Of a stretch of 64,000 bases of DNA, positions 37,601 to 48,000 are shown piece after piece. Where the stretch lies: positions 39,982,739 through 40,046,738 of the forward strand of contig CM023541.1 in NCBI GenBank assembly GCA_013350335.1, in the 5' to 3' direction. The DNA is from Chimonanthus salicifolius (lineage: Eukaryota; Streptophyta; Magnoliopsida; Laurales; Calycanthaceae). Under the pieces are notes generated by a model. That model did not search any database, was not told the origin of the DNA, and was given only the letters and a program-made list of their open reading frames with translations. A program made the position numbers and the translations under genes. Positions within the stretch are counted from its first letter, which is position 1; each line of letters opens with the position of its first letter.

Positions 37601-39222
37601 TTAGGTTCTCTAATGTTACTACTTTTAGTTATTTTTAAATCCGAACAATTTGCATCCTATATTAGGCTTATTTTCATCTATTTGATGACCCATTGGTAGA
37701 TTTTTCTGTAAATATGAAAACTTGTAAAAGAACTGCAATCTGATTCCAGAAACCATATTTTTTAAGGTCTCACAATTTTAATGATTTTAAATTATTTTCA
37801 AATCACTAAATACTTTAGGCACTTTTGTCATAGTCACAAGGTATAAATGTATAAGACCTACTTTGGTCCAAAATTAATTTATAGGACCATATGTGGAGCA
37901 TATTTTTATAAATATGTGAACAAAAACTCTACACTTTTTCTACTGAGATTTTCTAATGAGACATATCATCAAATGGATCTTGGAGTTCAGATAGTTGAGT
38001 GTGATGTAAAGATGATCATATGAGTAGTTTGTGTATGAAACTTCACCTCCATCTAATCATCCTATCCCTTGATTTTGAACTTTTAAAAATCAATGGTATA
38101 TACTCATCATAATTTAAAGGCCTAAGATTATATAACTTGGATATTCAATTGATAGTGAAACCTTATATACTTTATATCCATATAATCACCTATCAAATGA
38201 ATGTAATTATGTGGGACCCATCAATCAGTCGATGGCATATCTCATTAGAGAGTCTCGCTGTTCTAACTCATTGACAAATGTATTCATTTTGCATCAAGAT
38301 ATTTTTATCAATGATGCATCCATATTGGAATATCGGATCTTACACGAGAACCCATGTTAGATCTGGATTTGGGTTCAGGTATTTGAATTAAATTTGGACT
38401 TCAAATCCACCTATTATGTGACCTAAGGGCAACATTTGTTTAGATTGATTATCTTTTTTATGACATGAATATCTCACTCTACATTAGAGGTGAGACTAAT
38501 CCCCTAGATGCACAAAATCACCCACAAGCTTTGTGTATTAATTTAGATTGATTACTTTCAACATACGTTTGAAGCAACATGTGTGGGGACACTTATTTTA
38601 ATCAAAGTACATGCTTACGAGGTGACCACACTCACTAACCCCCTCGTTGTTATATGGTGATCTGTAATCAGGATGGTTTGGACAGTGCACCACTGAACTG
38701 TCTAGTTATTCAAGTCAAAACCTGCAAAATCTGGTGGAAACAATAATGAGCACTCGACTTTGGTATAAAATTTATGAGAAGGTCTCTTTAAAGTTGAGAT
38801 AATGAGCATTCTCTTGGACGCTTTTGTTCTGTGTCTATTTTCTCTATTTCCCCCTTTGCATTCTCTGAAATTGCATGAATTATGGTTGGTTGCCAATGTG
38901 AGACCCTCTTTAAAATATACTTTACTAAATTGTAAATGAGTAGCTAGTGGAAAATTTGATTTATAGACGATGAATTCAAGTTCACATGAAGTTATCTCAA
39001 ATTTTCTGCAATTATTCTTGGGTACTTGATGAAAAGGTTGAAGAAGAAAAAAAGATCTGAACTTGGGATTTTCTCAAATCATAACATGTTCCAGTTTCTT
39101 ATTTACAGGTTAAGCGTAGCAAGGAAGGTATAGGGCCATTTGATTGTACAAAATATACCAATCTCCCGCCACCCGATGCCCGACGACTATCGCAGACAAG
39201 CAAAGGCAACTTGATCAATTGA
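28625..39222 (+). CDS. Conserved plant protein of unknown function
   Basis: Exons: 28625-28834 (ATG 28633), 28934-29193, 29560-29656, 29776-29925, 30072-30136, 30886-31152, 31299-31893, 32086-32395, 32506-32620, 34461-34541, 39109-39222 (TGA). All borders are GT-AG and phases agree, giving 751 residues. The N-terminus has a basic stretch KTRKRKKGGG (41-50), a likely nuclear signal, then NLRKSLAWNSAFFTEEGVLD (52-71). The middle is Ser/Thr/Lys-rich and probably disordered. The C-terminus has FSDEWVAALEAVGEDIL, then NSPPDKSLPEPGPWSPVKRS and GPFDCTKYTNLPPP. I know both end motifs as shared by plant proteins without an assigned function and do not name it. Alternative: 31894-32085 is not an intron but coding sequence between two compensating frameshifts. 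The last intron is 4.6 kb. Confidence 0.72.
31894..32085 (+). other. Ambiguous segment: small intron or frame-shifted exon
   Basis: The frame of exon 7 hits TAA at 31932. Splicing GTT/GTAAAAAG at 31893/31894 to CCCAG/GTTCACC at 32085/32086 removes 192 bp and restores frame. However, the segment is open in another frame and looks exonic (NVSQHNKEVECLHVQDTESK, low T content). This would instead mean one indel near 31895-31910 and another near 32080. Confidence 0.5.
32621..34460. other. Intron with RTE LINE
   Basis: Long intron. About 33120-33655 is an RTE LINE remnant; the rest is AT-rich without features. Confidence 0.6.
33120..33655 (+). mobile_element. RTE-type LINE 3' remnant
   Basis: Decayed frames keep GFKVACIGKASGVLYNRRVP (about 33150), LECWAVKRRHVTR (about 33265), NKELEISASEYLKFLGHICG (about 33352) and VDPIWWRIVIETATT (about 33578), then a GATGATGACGAT tail. 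The order is that of the end of RTE reverse transcriptases. Stops throughout. Confidence 0.65.
35779..36186. repeat. Tandem duplication, 212-bp period
   Basis: Copies 35779-35975 and 35991-36186 share GAGTGAGTCCTACAATGCAT, TATATCTCTATCTGTACAT, GAGTCAATGATCCATTACCT and ATTGAGATGTGCAT. Located in the last intron of the 28.6-kb gene. Confidence 0.85.
36205..36407 (-). mobile_element. tRNA-derived SINE, second family, perfect 17-bp target duplication
   Basis: SINE body 36390-36222 on the minus strand. The flanks GATTTTGAAACTTCTAT (36205-36221 and 36391-36407) are identical. On the minus strand box A is TAGCTCAACTGG and box B GTTCGAGTCC, and the element ends ATAAAAAAA. It differs from the SINEs at 2.4 and 27.6 kb, so it is a separate family. 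Confidence 0.9.
36515..36975. mobile_element. Possible hAT-like MITE
   Basis: The right end reads CCCCTTGCCACCCCTAC. The left end near 36521 has CATGGTGGCAC, a weak inverted match. The inside is rich in GGGT(T/C)GG and GACTCGAC words, as in many plant hAT MITEs. Flanks TGGTAGAC and TGGTAGTT agree at 6 of 8. Confidence 0.4.
37945..38256. mobile_element. MITE-like element with terminal inverted repeats
   Basis: The left end GAGATTTTCTAATGAGACAT and the right end (reverse complement) GAGACTCTCTAATGAGATAT match at 17 of 20. 312 bp, AT-rich, non-coding. A related sequence is at about 23110-23300. The target duplication is unclear. Confidence 0.6.
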
Positions 39223-39754
39223 ACAACTAACCTCATCTTTCTGCGAGTGATTTACCTCAAACAGATGACATGCTCTCTGGTTAGCCATTTTACTGAAATT
39301 CAAAGCAAGAATATGAGAGATCAGTACAGGTATTACCATTTGTATGTATTGGTATTGTATTATTCTTTCCTGTGTCACACATTGTAGATGGCATGAGTCA
39401 CGATGGCTTGTGTTGGTGAATGGTGGGAGTCTCTTCTTGTGACTTGCACTTACAGTTTGCCATTGTTTTGGCTTTTGAATTTGGATTTACCAAAACTGGA
39501 GCATGCCTACATTCATTAATCACACTGATTGTTTGTCAACATAAATTGAATCTTTTCTCCCATTTCTCATTTTGTTAGAATATTAATTTTATTAATTAAT
39601 TAATTATTCATTAAGAGCCAAACGACCAAGAGCTGATGTTTCTTTCCAATAAACAACCTTAGCCTTCCTCTCATCCATTGGAGATTTATTATGAGTACAA
39701 GATCAAGTGAAAAATCATAACATTGGAAAGTATTGTCATACCACTGAGCAGGGG

Positions 39755-39920
39755 TACAGATATCGGCCGATATCATTTGATTTTTAAAAGCCGAATAAAA
39801 ACTGGCTGATACGTATTGTATAGGCCTGTATAGCCTTCATATCAGTCGATATAGGCCGATATATCGCCGAATCATATCGGTCCGATATCAGCCGATATGA
39901 TTAATATCGGTATTTAAAAA
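39755..39920. repeat. TATCGGCCGATA-rich dispersed repeat, copy 3
   Basis: Starts GATATCGGCCGATATC, a perfect 16-bp palindrome, and contains CATATCGGTCCGATATC, GCCGATATGATTAATATCGG and a terminal A-run, the same order as at 18046-18100. Confidence 0.75.
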
Positions 39921-40034
39921 AAAAATAAAATTAAAACAGTGATAGACCCGGATCAAAATATCCTAATGACACTTGTTCTCCAATTCCATCCATTCATTCT
40001 ATTTTTTTTTCTTTCACTTATTATATATATTAAC

Positions 40035-40802
40035 GGAAATTCATTAACATTTTCAGTGTGCTACATATCTTTAGTCGAAATAAATAAAAAATGGTAAAAA
40101 TATTGGATGGATAATATTTGATTCTCTTGGGATCATTATAACCATGTGACTTTGGACCTCATTAAAATTTAATTACTGTGAGTTGATTTTGTTTTGGTCC
40201 ATCTCACAATTCATCATGTCCTCTGTCCATTCCACTGGGCTTTATCTTCTGAAATTTTGTATCTCAATAAAATACGAGATGGGAATAGTTTGGTATTATT
40301 CAATTCTGCGTTAAAAGATAGCATTAAAAAATCAACCATAAAAATATATGTCAAAAATGTTAAGAATAGATACAAGATTAGTATGACACATCCTATCTGA
40401 AAATAAAAAAACAGGCTCTATTCCTATATAAATTTATATTTTCTTTTGACATTTTTCAAATATATTTGAAACCTAAAGGACTTAAAAGTATGATATGAAA
40501 TTAATTTTGTTGTTATCTTTAGAAGAAAATGGAGCTATTTTTTTTAAAAAAAATTTAAATTCTGTGTTTAAAAAAAAGGCAACATGATATGTTTTCAAAT
40601 TACTCATCCCTTTATCTTTTACGAGTTTTCAATGTTTACAACTACATTAAATTTCTTAAAATAAAGACTTCTTATTTAAGGGAAATTCATTAACATTTCT
40701 TGTGCGCTATATATCTTTAGTTGAAATTAAAAAAATGATAGAAATATTGGATGGATAATATTTGATTCTCTTGTGATCATTATAGCCATGTGAATTTGGA
40801 CC
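40035..40802. repeat. Pair of about 123-bp direct repeats, 640 bp apart
   Basis: 40035-40158 and 40681-40802 both run GGAAATTCATTAACATT ... ATATTGGATGGATAATATTT, GATTCTCTTG(G/T)GATCATTATA and CATGTGA. No LTR ends or primer site found. Confidence 0.75.
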
Positions 40803-42054
40803 CTTTTAAAATTTAACATGTAATGATTGACTTGATTAAATTAATTTGAGTGGATCTTATATTCAAGTACATGCCTTTCTAGTCAAAGAAATTGGTAGAT
40901 TTTGCATAATTTTAAAGACCATAAAAGTTTAAGATAACAAATAGTTTAAGTCATAAAAATTAAAGATCTTAAAATATGATTTGAATTATCTAATTGTGGT
41001 GATTATTATAAACTTTATAATCAACTATTGGCATTTTTAATAAAGTTGATTTGTAAGCTCGAATTTTTCAATAACCCAAAAAAAAAAAACTTATCGTTCT
41101 CAAAATGGAGGCTTAAAAAGCATTATATGATTTTACTCAATTATGGCGATCATTTATAGGATCCATATTTAACTATTAAACTTAAAGATCAGTACAATTT
41201 ACTTTTCAAGTTCTTTAGAGAAAACCCCCATTTCAACTCACCCTATAAACAGAGATATATGGTTCTCACTCATCCTAATAAACATAGATTTATAGTTCTC
41301 TGCAAAATCAAAGAGAAGAATTTCTCTGAAAATCTATTAATGATTGTAGTTTAGAGACCAGATAACATTTAATGATTGGTGAAAGTTTATTCATTAAAAA
41401 AAGAAAAGAAAAGAAAAATAGCCTCACTTCACTTCAAAGATAGAATCACAACACACAGCCAATTAATGCAGTAATACAATCTCCTCAAGCAATCAAACAT
41501 TACTGAAATCCACAAGAAATAGGATAATTTTATTAGCCCAATAGATGGCCTATTTAAAGCGGGGACCATTCAAAGAAAGTGATTTCAGTTTCCACACAAT
41601 TGCACTAGATTGGAATCTCTTGGCAAAAGACATGCACCACATATTTCCTTTTACATGCTCTAATGTAAAATCTACAACTGTACACATTCTTGAAAGCAAA
41701 ATGAATGGTGTATTTAACTATTTATGCACATATATATAATACCCGAAAATGTTGAGAATCAGTTCTATACAGCATTTACACTGTAAAGAAGATTAAAATA
41801 GGAAAGCTATCCTAGAACCTGTACATATTTTCATATTCACAACTTCAATTTCGCCCACTTTGTGCTACAATGTACATGTCAAGATCTACCTAATGGCAAA
41901 GACAGGCTTCCTTTTTCTCGGCAGCGGTCAGCTCTGCCCTTCATCAGTCAATTTCCCTCCATCACCCCCTTCTATTCAGACCAGCTGTAATAATTACACA
42001 TTCACATTCTATGTACCATGAAAAAAAGAGATGGTTGAGAATGAATGGAAAAGC

Positions 42055-45000
42055 CTAAGAAAGGTGGAAGGAGCCCTGCCCCTCTGTTATTGCATACAAC
42101 AGCCTCTCCCTCATTCTCTCCTGCAGCCAACACAATGCAAAGAGAAAATATAATGAAGCTCTCCATCAAGAAAATAAACTTCAGAACTTTATTGATTCTG
42201 TTTAAGCGAATTGGGCTCCAAAACCACATTGCAAGTATCAAAAGATTCATATTTCTTTAAAATCGTGAGGAAATCACAAGCTTCACTAATCTCGTCTAAG
42301 AAGCGTGGCCTTCAAAACCTATGATTAATCACATTGTAACCATCTGAAAATTTATGTTCTCTTTGGTATTAATAAGGCACATTTTGTTAATATATCGTAA
42401 TTATGTTGGCATCAACAAACGAAATTGTGTAGTTCTGAGTCATTTAAGATATTTATGTATCTTTAAAAAATTTAAATAAGTAAATAAACCATCCAAGTGA
42501 ACACAGAACAGTTGCATCCTATGAAGGTGTCCAGGCATCAAAGATACACAAGAGCCCAAACGGGAGGAACTAAGTCCATCCAGATTTCATGTCACAAGCC
42601 TTGGGATGAGTTTTCTATGATGCAGAGTGTATCCTATGAGGCATAGACACTTCAAAATAGGTAAAACTTTTCACATGACAGTTCAGAACTTCATTGTTAC
42701 ACCTGTATTCCATGTCTTTGGCTCCTCACCATACCCATGGCACGTCTGCTATATCCATGTCATGTTTGGGCATCAGAAGGTGCCACACATGATCTACAAG
42801 TTGGGTGACCCACATGATTCAAACTTCAAAGTCACGCATTGCTTGGAATCATGTACTAGTTGAAGTCTTATATTATTTAAGTTGTAAAGAGCATATCCTT
42901 TATTCACACTTCAATAATTTTCTGTCTTAGTAGTGTTATGGGCTCAGTGACAAATTTCGGATCAAATTTATCAGTTTATCTCAAGGCCAATAGAAAATAT
43001 CACCATGAAAGGCATATTTAAGTGTATCCTGGAAAATAATATGGGCCAAAATTTTGCCAAATTTTGTCCTATGTTAGTCCATTTTGGTTGATATTAGTTT
43101 AAAAAATAAAAATTAGGATTACAATTTTGGCCCATATGAGAAAAAAAATCAGTCAAGGTTGGTAACTCAGATCATGGGCTACGACATTTGTTCTTTTTTC
43201 TGTGAAAAGCATAGGAGCTTATAAAAAAATCTGCCAGCGTTCACTGGATTTTACAATATATGGTACATATAAAAATAATGAGATTGTAATAGGTTAAGTG
43301 TTATTGGATGGGATTAATAGTTTATCAAGGGCACAACTAGGAATTCCCCATATAAAACCTTGAATTGGAGGCTAGAAAACAATATGACCATAATATTTTC
43401 TTGGAGATTGTTGTTGTAAGAAAAGGGTCCCTATTTTCTGGTTAAGTGCTCCATTTGCCCCTTTTTTTTTTTCTGGTTTTCTACTGTTAATGAATCTCAG
43501 TCACTATCTTCAGTGGTTCAAATAAGATCCTTGTTTAAATCAGTCCTTCCTGAAGACCCCCATCAAAAAGCACGAGTTGTGAGCATGCTGCAGTATGGCA
43601 TCTCATTATTCCATGCTACCCACATGCCCACACTCACCAATACAAAGTGCTTATGATAGGCCTGCAATCGCGGAGAAAAAAAAAACGAAACCAACCTTCG
43701 AAGAGTAAGGAGGAAGCTTCAGATAATTGGCACATGTCATGACGCTTGGTAAGTCCGCATCAGGCCACTTGCTCCAATGCTGAACATGATGCACAAGAGG
43801 AGTAAGAAATTCATATGTACGTATATATACATACAAAATACATATATTGGATATTGGGAGTTGGAAATATATATAAATGTAAATAAATAAAAAAGAAAAT
43901 GAGATGTTTCTGGGTTAAAATAAACATAAAGACCTTGCGAACAATAGTAAGTCTCGGGTTTAGAGCTGCTAAGCCTCCAGGAGGAAGTCGAGGTGCTCCA
44001 GTCACAAACTGTAGAAAAGCTCGCCTCTGATCACATCCAAATTCTTGTATAATTTCCAACAACTGCAATCATAAAATGAATCATTATCTCTTGAAGGGAA
44101 GCAACATCATCAAATGTATGGCTCATTTGGATGGCACACCAGTCTTTTTCCGCTGCAAAAACCAGGTTTCTATAAGAACACGGTAACTATAGCACCATTA
44201 TGGCTCCCATATTTAGCAGGAGGTAAGCCTTCCACATAGTTTAAAAGGGACCTCTTTGTTTTAACTACTACTCCAGTGCTGGGAGCCCTTTCCTGGTTTT
44301 CTATTAGTTTTAGAGCACAACTACCCACTTTGCAGTTCGGTGCCTTTCACAGCTTCTCAATCATCATGGTAAATTCAAGTTCACTGACTTGAATGATTAA
44401 ACCAGATTTTTCTGATCAATATATAGGACGCGGTTCATATGATCTGCAGTCCAGGTACCTTATTACTGTCTTCTAGTGAATACTAATCCTAACTGGCCTT
44501 CTCAAAGCTTATATGCAAAAGTGACGGTCCATGAAAACAAAGCTTATATCCTAAGTGACCTCTTTGATAAGTTTCACAAAACAAAATCCCCTCAAAATCA
44601 TGGAATTTTAACCATCTCAAAAAAAATAACAAATAACCAAAAAAAAAACTATCTCAAAAAGTTATGGAATTTTAGAGCTTTAGGTTTAAAATATACACAT
44701 TAAATTTATTTAATATACAACTGCAAGAGTTTGAAATGATTTGATCCAATTCACAAACCACACTGATCAACATTGAACTGTTGAGCAAATTGGATTGTAA
44801 ATATCTGAATGAACTAGTTTGAAATTCCTAACTAGAAGCTAGGTAAATATGATCTGAAGTTTCAAATAAGCCCTTTGGTTAGAGAACTAAGAAGTAAAAG
44901 ATTGATTTGAAAATACTGACATTGATAATGGGAGGACTGCTTGCCGTGTAGCCATGATCAAATTTGATATAATCCAACAGCTCACCAGACTGTAAAATGA

Positions 45001-48000
45001 AAATAATTGAATAAATAAATGTAAGGTCAACAATATGCACAAAAGCATAAGAATTAAGCGGTGTTGATACATACAACCCAAGTATCCCGTTCACCGCAGA
45101 GTAAACGCTCAATCTCATCTTCAGTAAAAATCTGAAGAGCCTTTAAAGGAAATACCTGCAAATGAAGCAAAATATGACAAGTGAAGAGGAACCAACTAAA
45201 CAATACTTGCTGATTTAATAAAAACTACCTCAGATATCTATAAAAATATAAAATAATAAGAAGTACACTAGATGATTAACAATAATAACTGCAGCAATGC
45301 AATCAACTTTACTGGCACCACCACCAACATATCAGCTGATCCAATGGGTTATTCCTTTAATCATTTCAGTAGGAACAAAAGAGAAGCACAGGTAACTGAA
45401 GAAGCGGAGCCAACACCAATCGATCTTATTGTCACTGTAATACCTTGCTCCAAAAAGTCCCATATTGCTAGTGGCATTGGAAGTTCCCTGATATATAAGT
45501 AGTGGCCTTCCTCCTAGCACAAGGCCTTTTGAGAGCAACAGTGGGTTGGCTCGCCAAAGCAAAGCCGTACTGGTCCGTGTGTAGGCCCAAAACGGACAAT
45601 ATTGTGCTAGCAGGACGGGTCGTTACAAATGGTATCAGAGAATGGTTTAACTCTCTGTCTGAGGGTGTGGGCTTGGTTGTTATGTGTGCAGAGCCGATGA
45701 CGGCTCTGACTTTAAGGGGGGTAGATTGTAATACCCCGCTCCAAAAAGTCCCACATTGCTAGTGGCATTGGAAGTTCCCTGGTATATAAGTAGTGGCCTT
45801 CCTCCTAGCACAAGGCCTTTTGGGAGCAACAGTGGGTTGGCTCTCCAAAGCAAAGCCGTGCAGGTCCGTGTGTAGGCCCAAAGCGGACAATATTGTGCTA
45901 GCTGGACGGGTCGTTACAAATGGTATCAGAGAATGGTTTAACTCTCTGTCTGAGGGTGTGGGCTTGGTGGTTGTGTGTGTAGAGCCGAGGACGGCTCTGG
46001 CTTTAAGGGGGGTACATTGTAATACCCTGCTCCAAAAAGTCTCACATTGCTAGTGGCATTGGAAATTTCCTGGTACATAAGTAGTGACCTTCCTCCTTCT
46101 AGCACAAAGCCTTTTGGGAGCAATAGTGGGTTGGCTCGCCAAAGCAAAGCCGTGCGGGTCCGTGTGTAGGCCCAAAGCGGACAATATTGTGCTAGCGGGA
46201 CGGGTCGTTACAAATGGTATCAGAGCCGAGTTCAACACTCGGACTGTGTGAGCTTTCCTCCTTCCCTACAGTTGTTGAGCTGAACCGGATCGAGCCGGGG
46301 ACGGCTCGAGGCTTTGGGGGGGTGATTGTGATACCCCATCCCTCCCTCTCTTGAAGTCCCACATCGGTGGGAGAGAAAGGAGGGAGTGGATTTAATAGAA
46401 AGCCACCCATGTGTAACTTATTGTGAGGCCTTTTGGGCCAGGCCAGGTGAGCCTGGGCCCAAATGCAAAACCGTGCGGGTTCGAGAGTGTGTGCGAGGCC
46501 CAAAGCGGACAATATCACACTGAGTCAAGCCTTAAGCCCTGTGTGTTTGGGTCGGGTCGTTACAGTCACCAACCTCATTCTGGCAAGAGAATGAGGTTAA
46601 TTGATTTTTCCTTTTAGAAGATGGTAATTTTTCTAAGGCCTCATATAGTTTGCACTGCACAAATAAGCTTTGAGTTCTAATAAAAAAGGCCATACCACTT
46701 GATCACTAGAACAAGCAATCTTTTGGACATGCCATGTCAAATTTGCCTGAGCAAACCGTAATAGTTACCAAACTTCAAAGCACTAGAATGATGTTCTTTC
46801 ATTCTTTCTTCCCTGTCCCCCTTCCTCTGAGAGGTAGGGACTAGAAATATCTCCAGAACTATTTTGCTGTATAGTTTTCTTATAAAAGTAAAAGGTTTAC
46901 ATATAAATAGTTTTAACTTATATTCATGGTAAAACAGTTGAAGTTATGACTCATATCCTGGAAAACCTAGCTTTCGACTTTCATCAAAAAGAAAAATGGA
47001 GAAAAGGAAGGAACTATTGTTGCTTTCCCTGGAGTCAACAGGAGTTTCCAAGACCAACTTAGGAGTTTGAACTGATGTGTGTTTCATCTTAATTAATTTT
47101 AACTGTATTTTAGATCATACTTCTAAGTCATTTTAATATATATAAGTTAGGTCAAGTACAACACTATATATAGAAATTATCTACCTGAATCTATTTTAGT
47201 TTCATATTGCTTTCTTATCAATATAGTGAAGATTAATATTTACAGATAAAACATCATATTACTTACATTAATATTTAACGGCAAAGCAGTCAAATTAGAG
47301 AAGCCGCGATAGAAACCCTTTTATTTATCTAAATATCTTTTGGCAAAACCGTCATTTTCAGTTAAAACCCTAATGTTTTAAGACTTGAGAAAGCTTCATT
47401 CTTGTTATTGCAAACAAGAGACACAGCTAAAAACAGAAAACATGGGAAGGGAGCTGTATCTACCACATCCCATGCTGTGTCCGTCTCCGTACCGTGTCCG
47501 AACCTGCACATGTGCCTATGCAAGTGTCCGTGGATCACAGGGTTCATGTAAAGCAGTAAGCAAGTGCCATTTTCCAAGAAGAAGAAGAAGAAACTATCTT
47601 ACGTTCTCTCAACATCGTGAAAATCAAACTGTATCGCAAAATCATTCTTTGTCTTGAATCATGAATCCTGATTCTTGAGTCGCAGAATGATAAGATTAAT
47701 AATGTTTCTCCAAAAGTATATCATATATAAAATAACAAAAAAAAAATTAAAATGGTAATAATATGAGAAAGTATCCAATTTTCCTTCGACAATAAGTGAA
47801 GATGAACTAGATTGCAACTGTAAAGAAGGATATGGCAGATCATAGGGTAATCAAGGTATGGTTTTTGATAAGGTGGAATAGAATAAGACACAAAAGACTC
47901 ATCCCTGATAGATGGGATAAGTGGCTCTGTGGATAATGATTCTTGAAGATGCATAACTATCACATCACAGTTCAAATTTCAATGTTTTGATTTTCAGAAG

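Larger units (their letters stand above)
39223..42054. other. Intergenic between convergent genes
   Basis: Holds the 3' UTRs of both convergent genes, a TATCGG-type repeat (39755-39920) and a diverged pair of direct repeats (40035-40158, 40681-40802). No gene seen. Confidence 0.5.

Noticed and set aside
45436..46564. Open frames such as 86-codon repeats [20 protein letters not shown]
   Set aside because: They are chance frames in TRIM LTRs, repeated because the LTRs are repeated.
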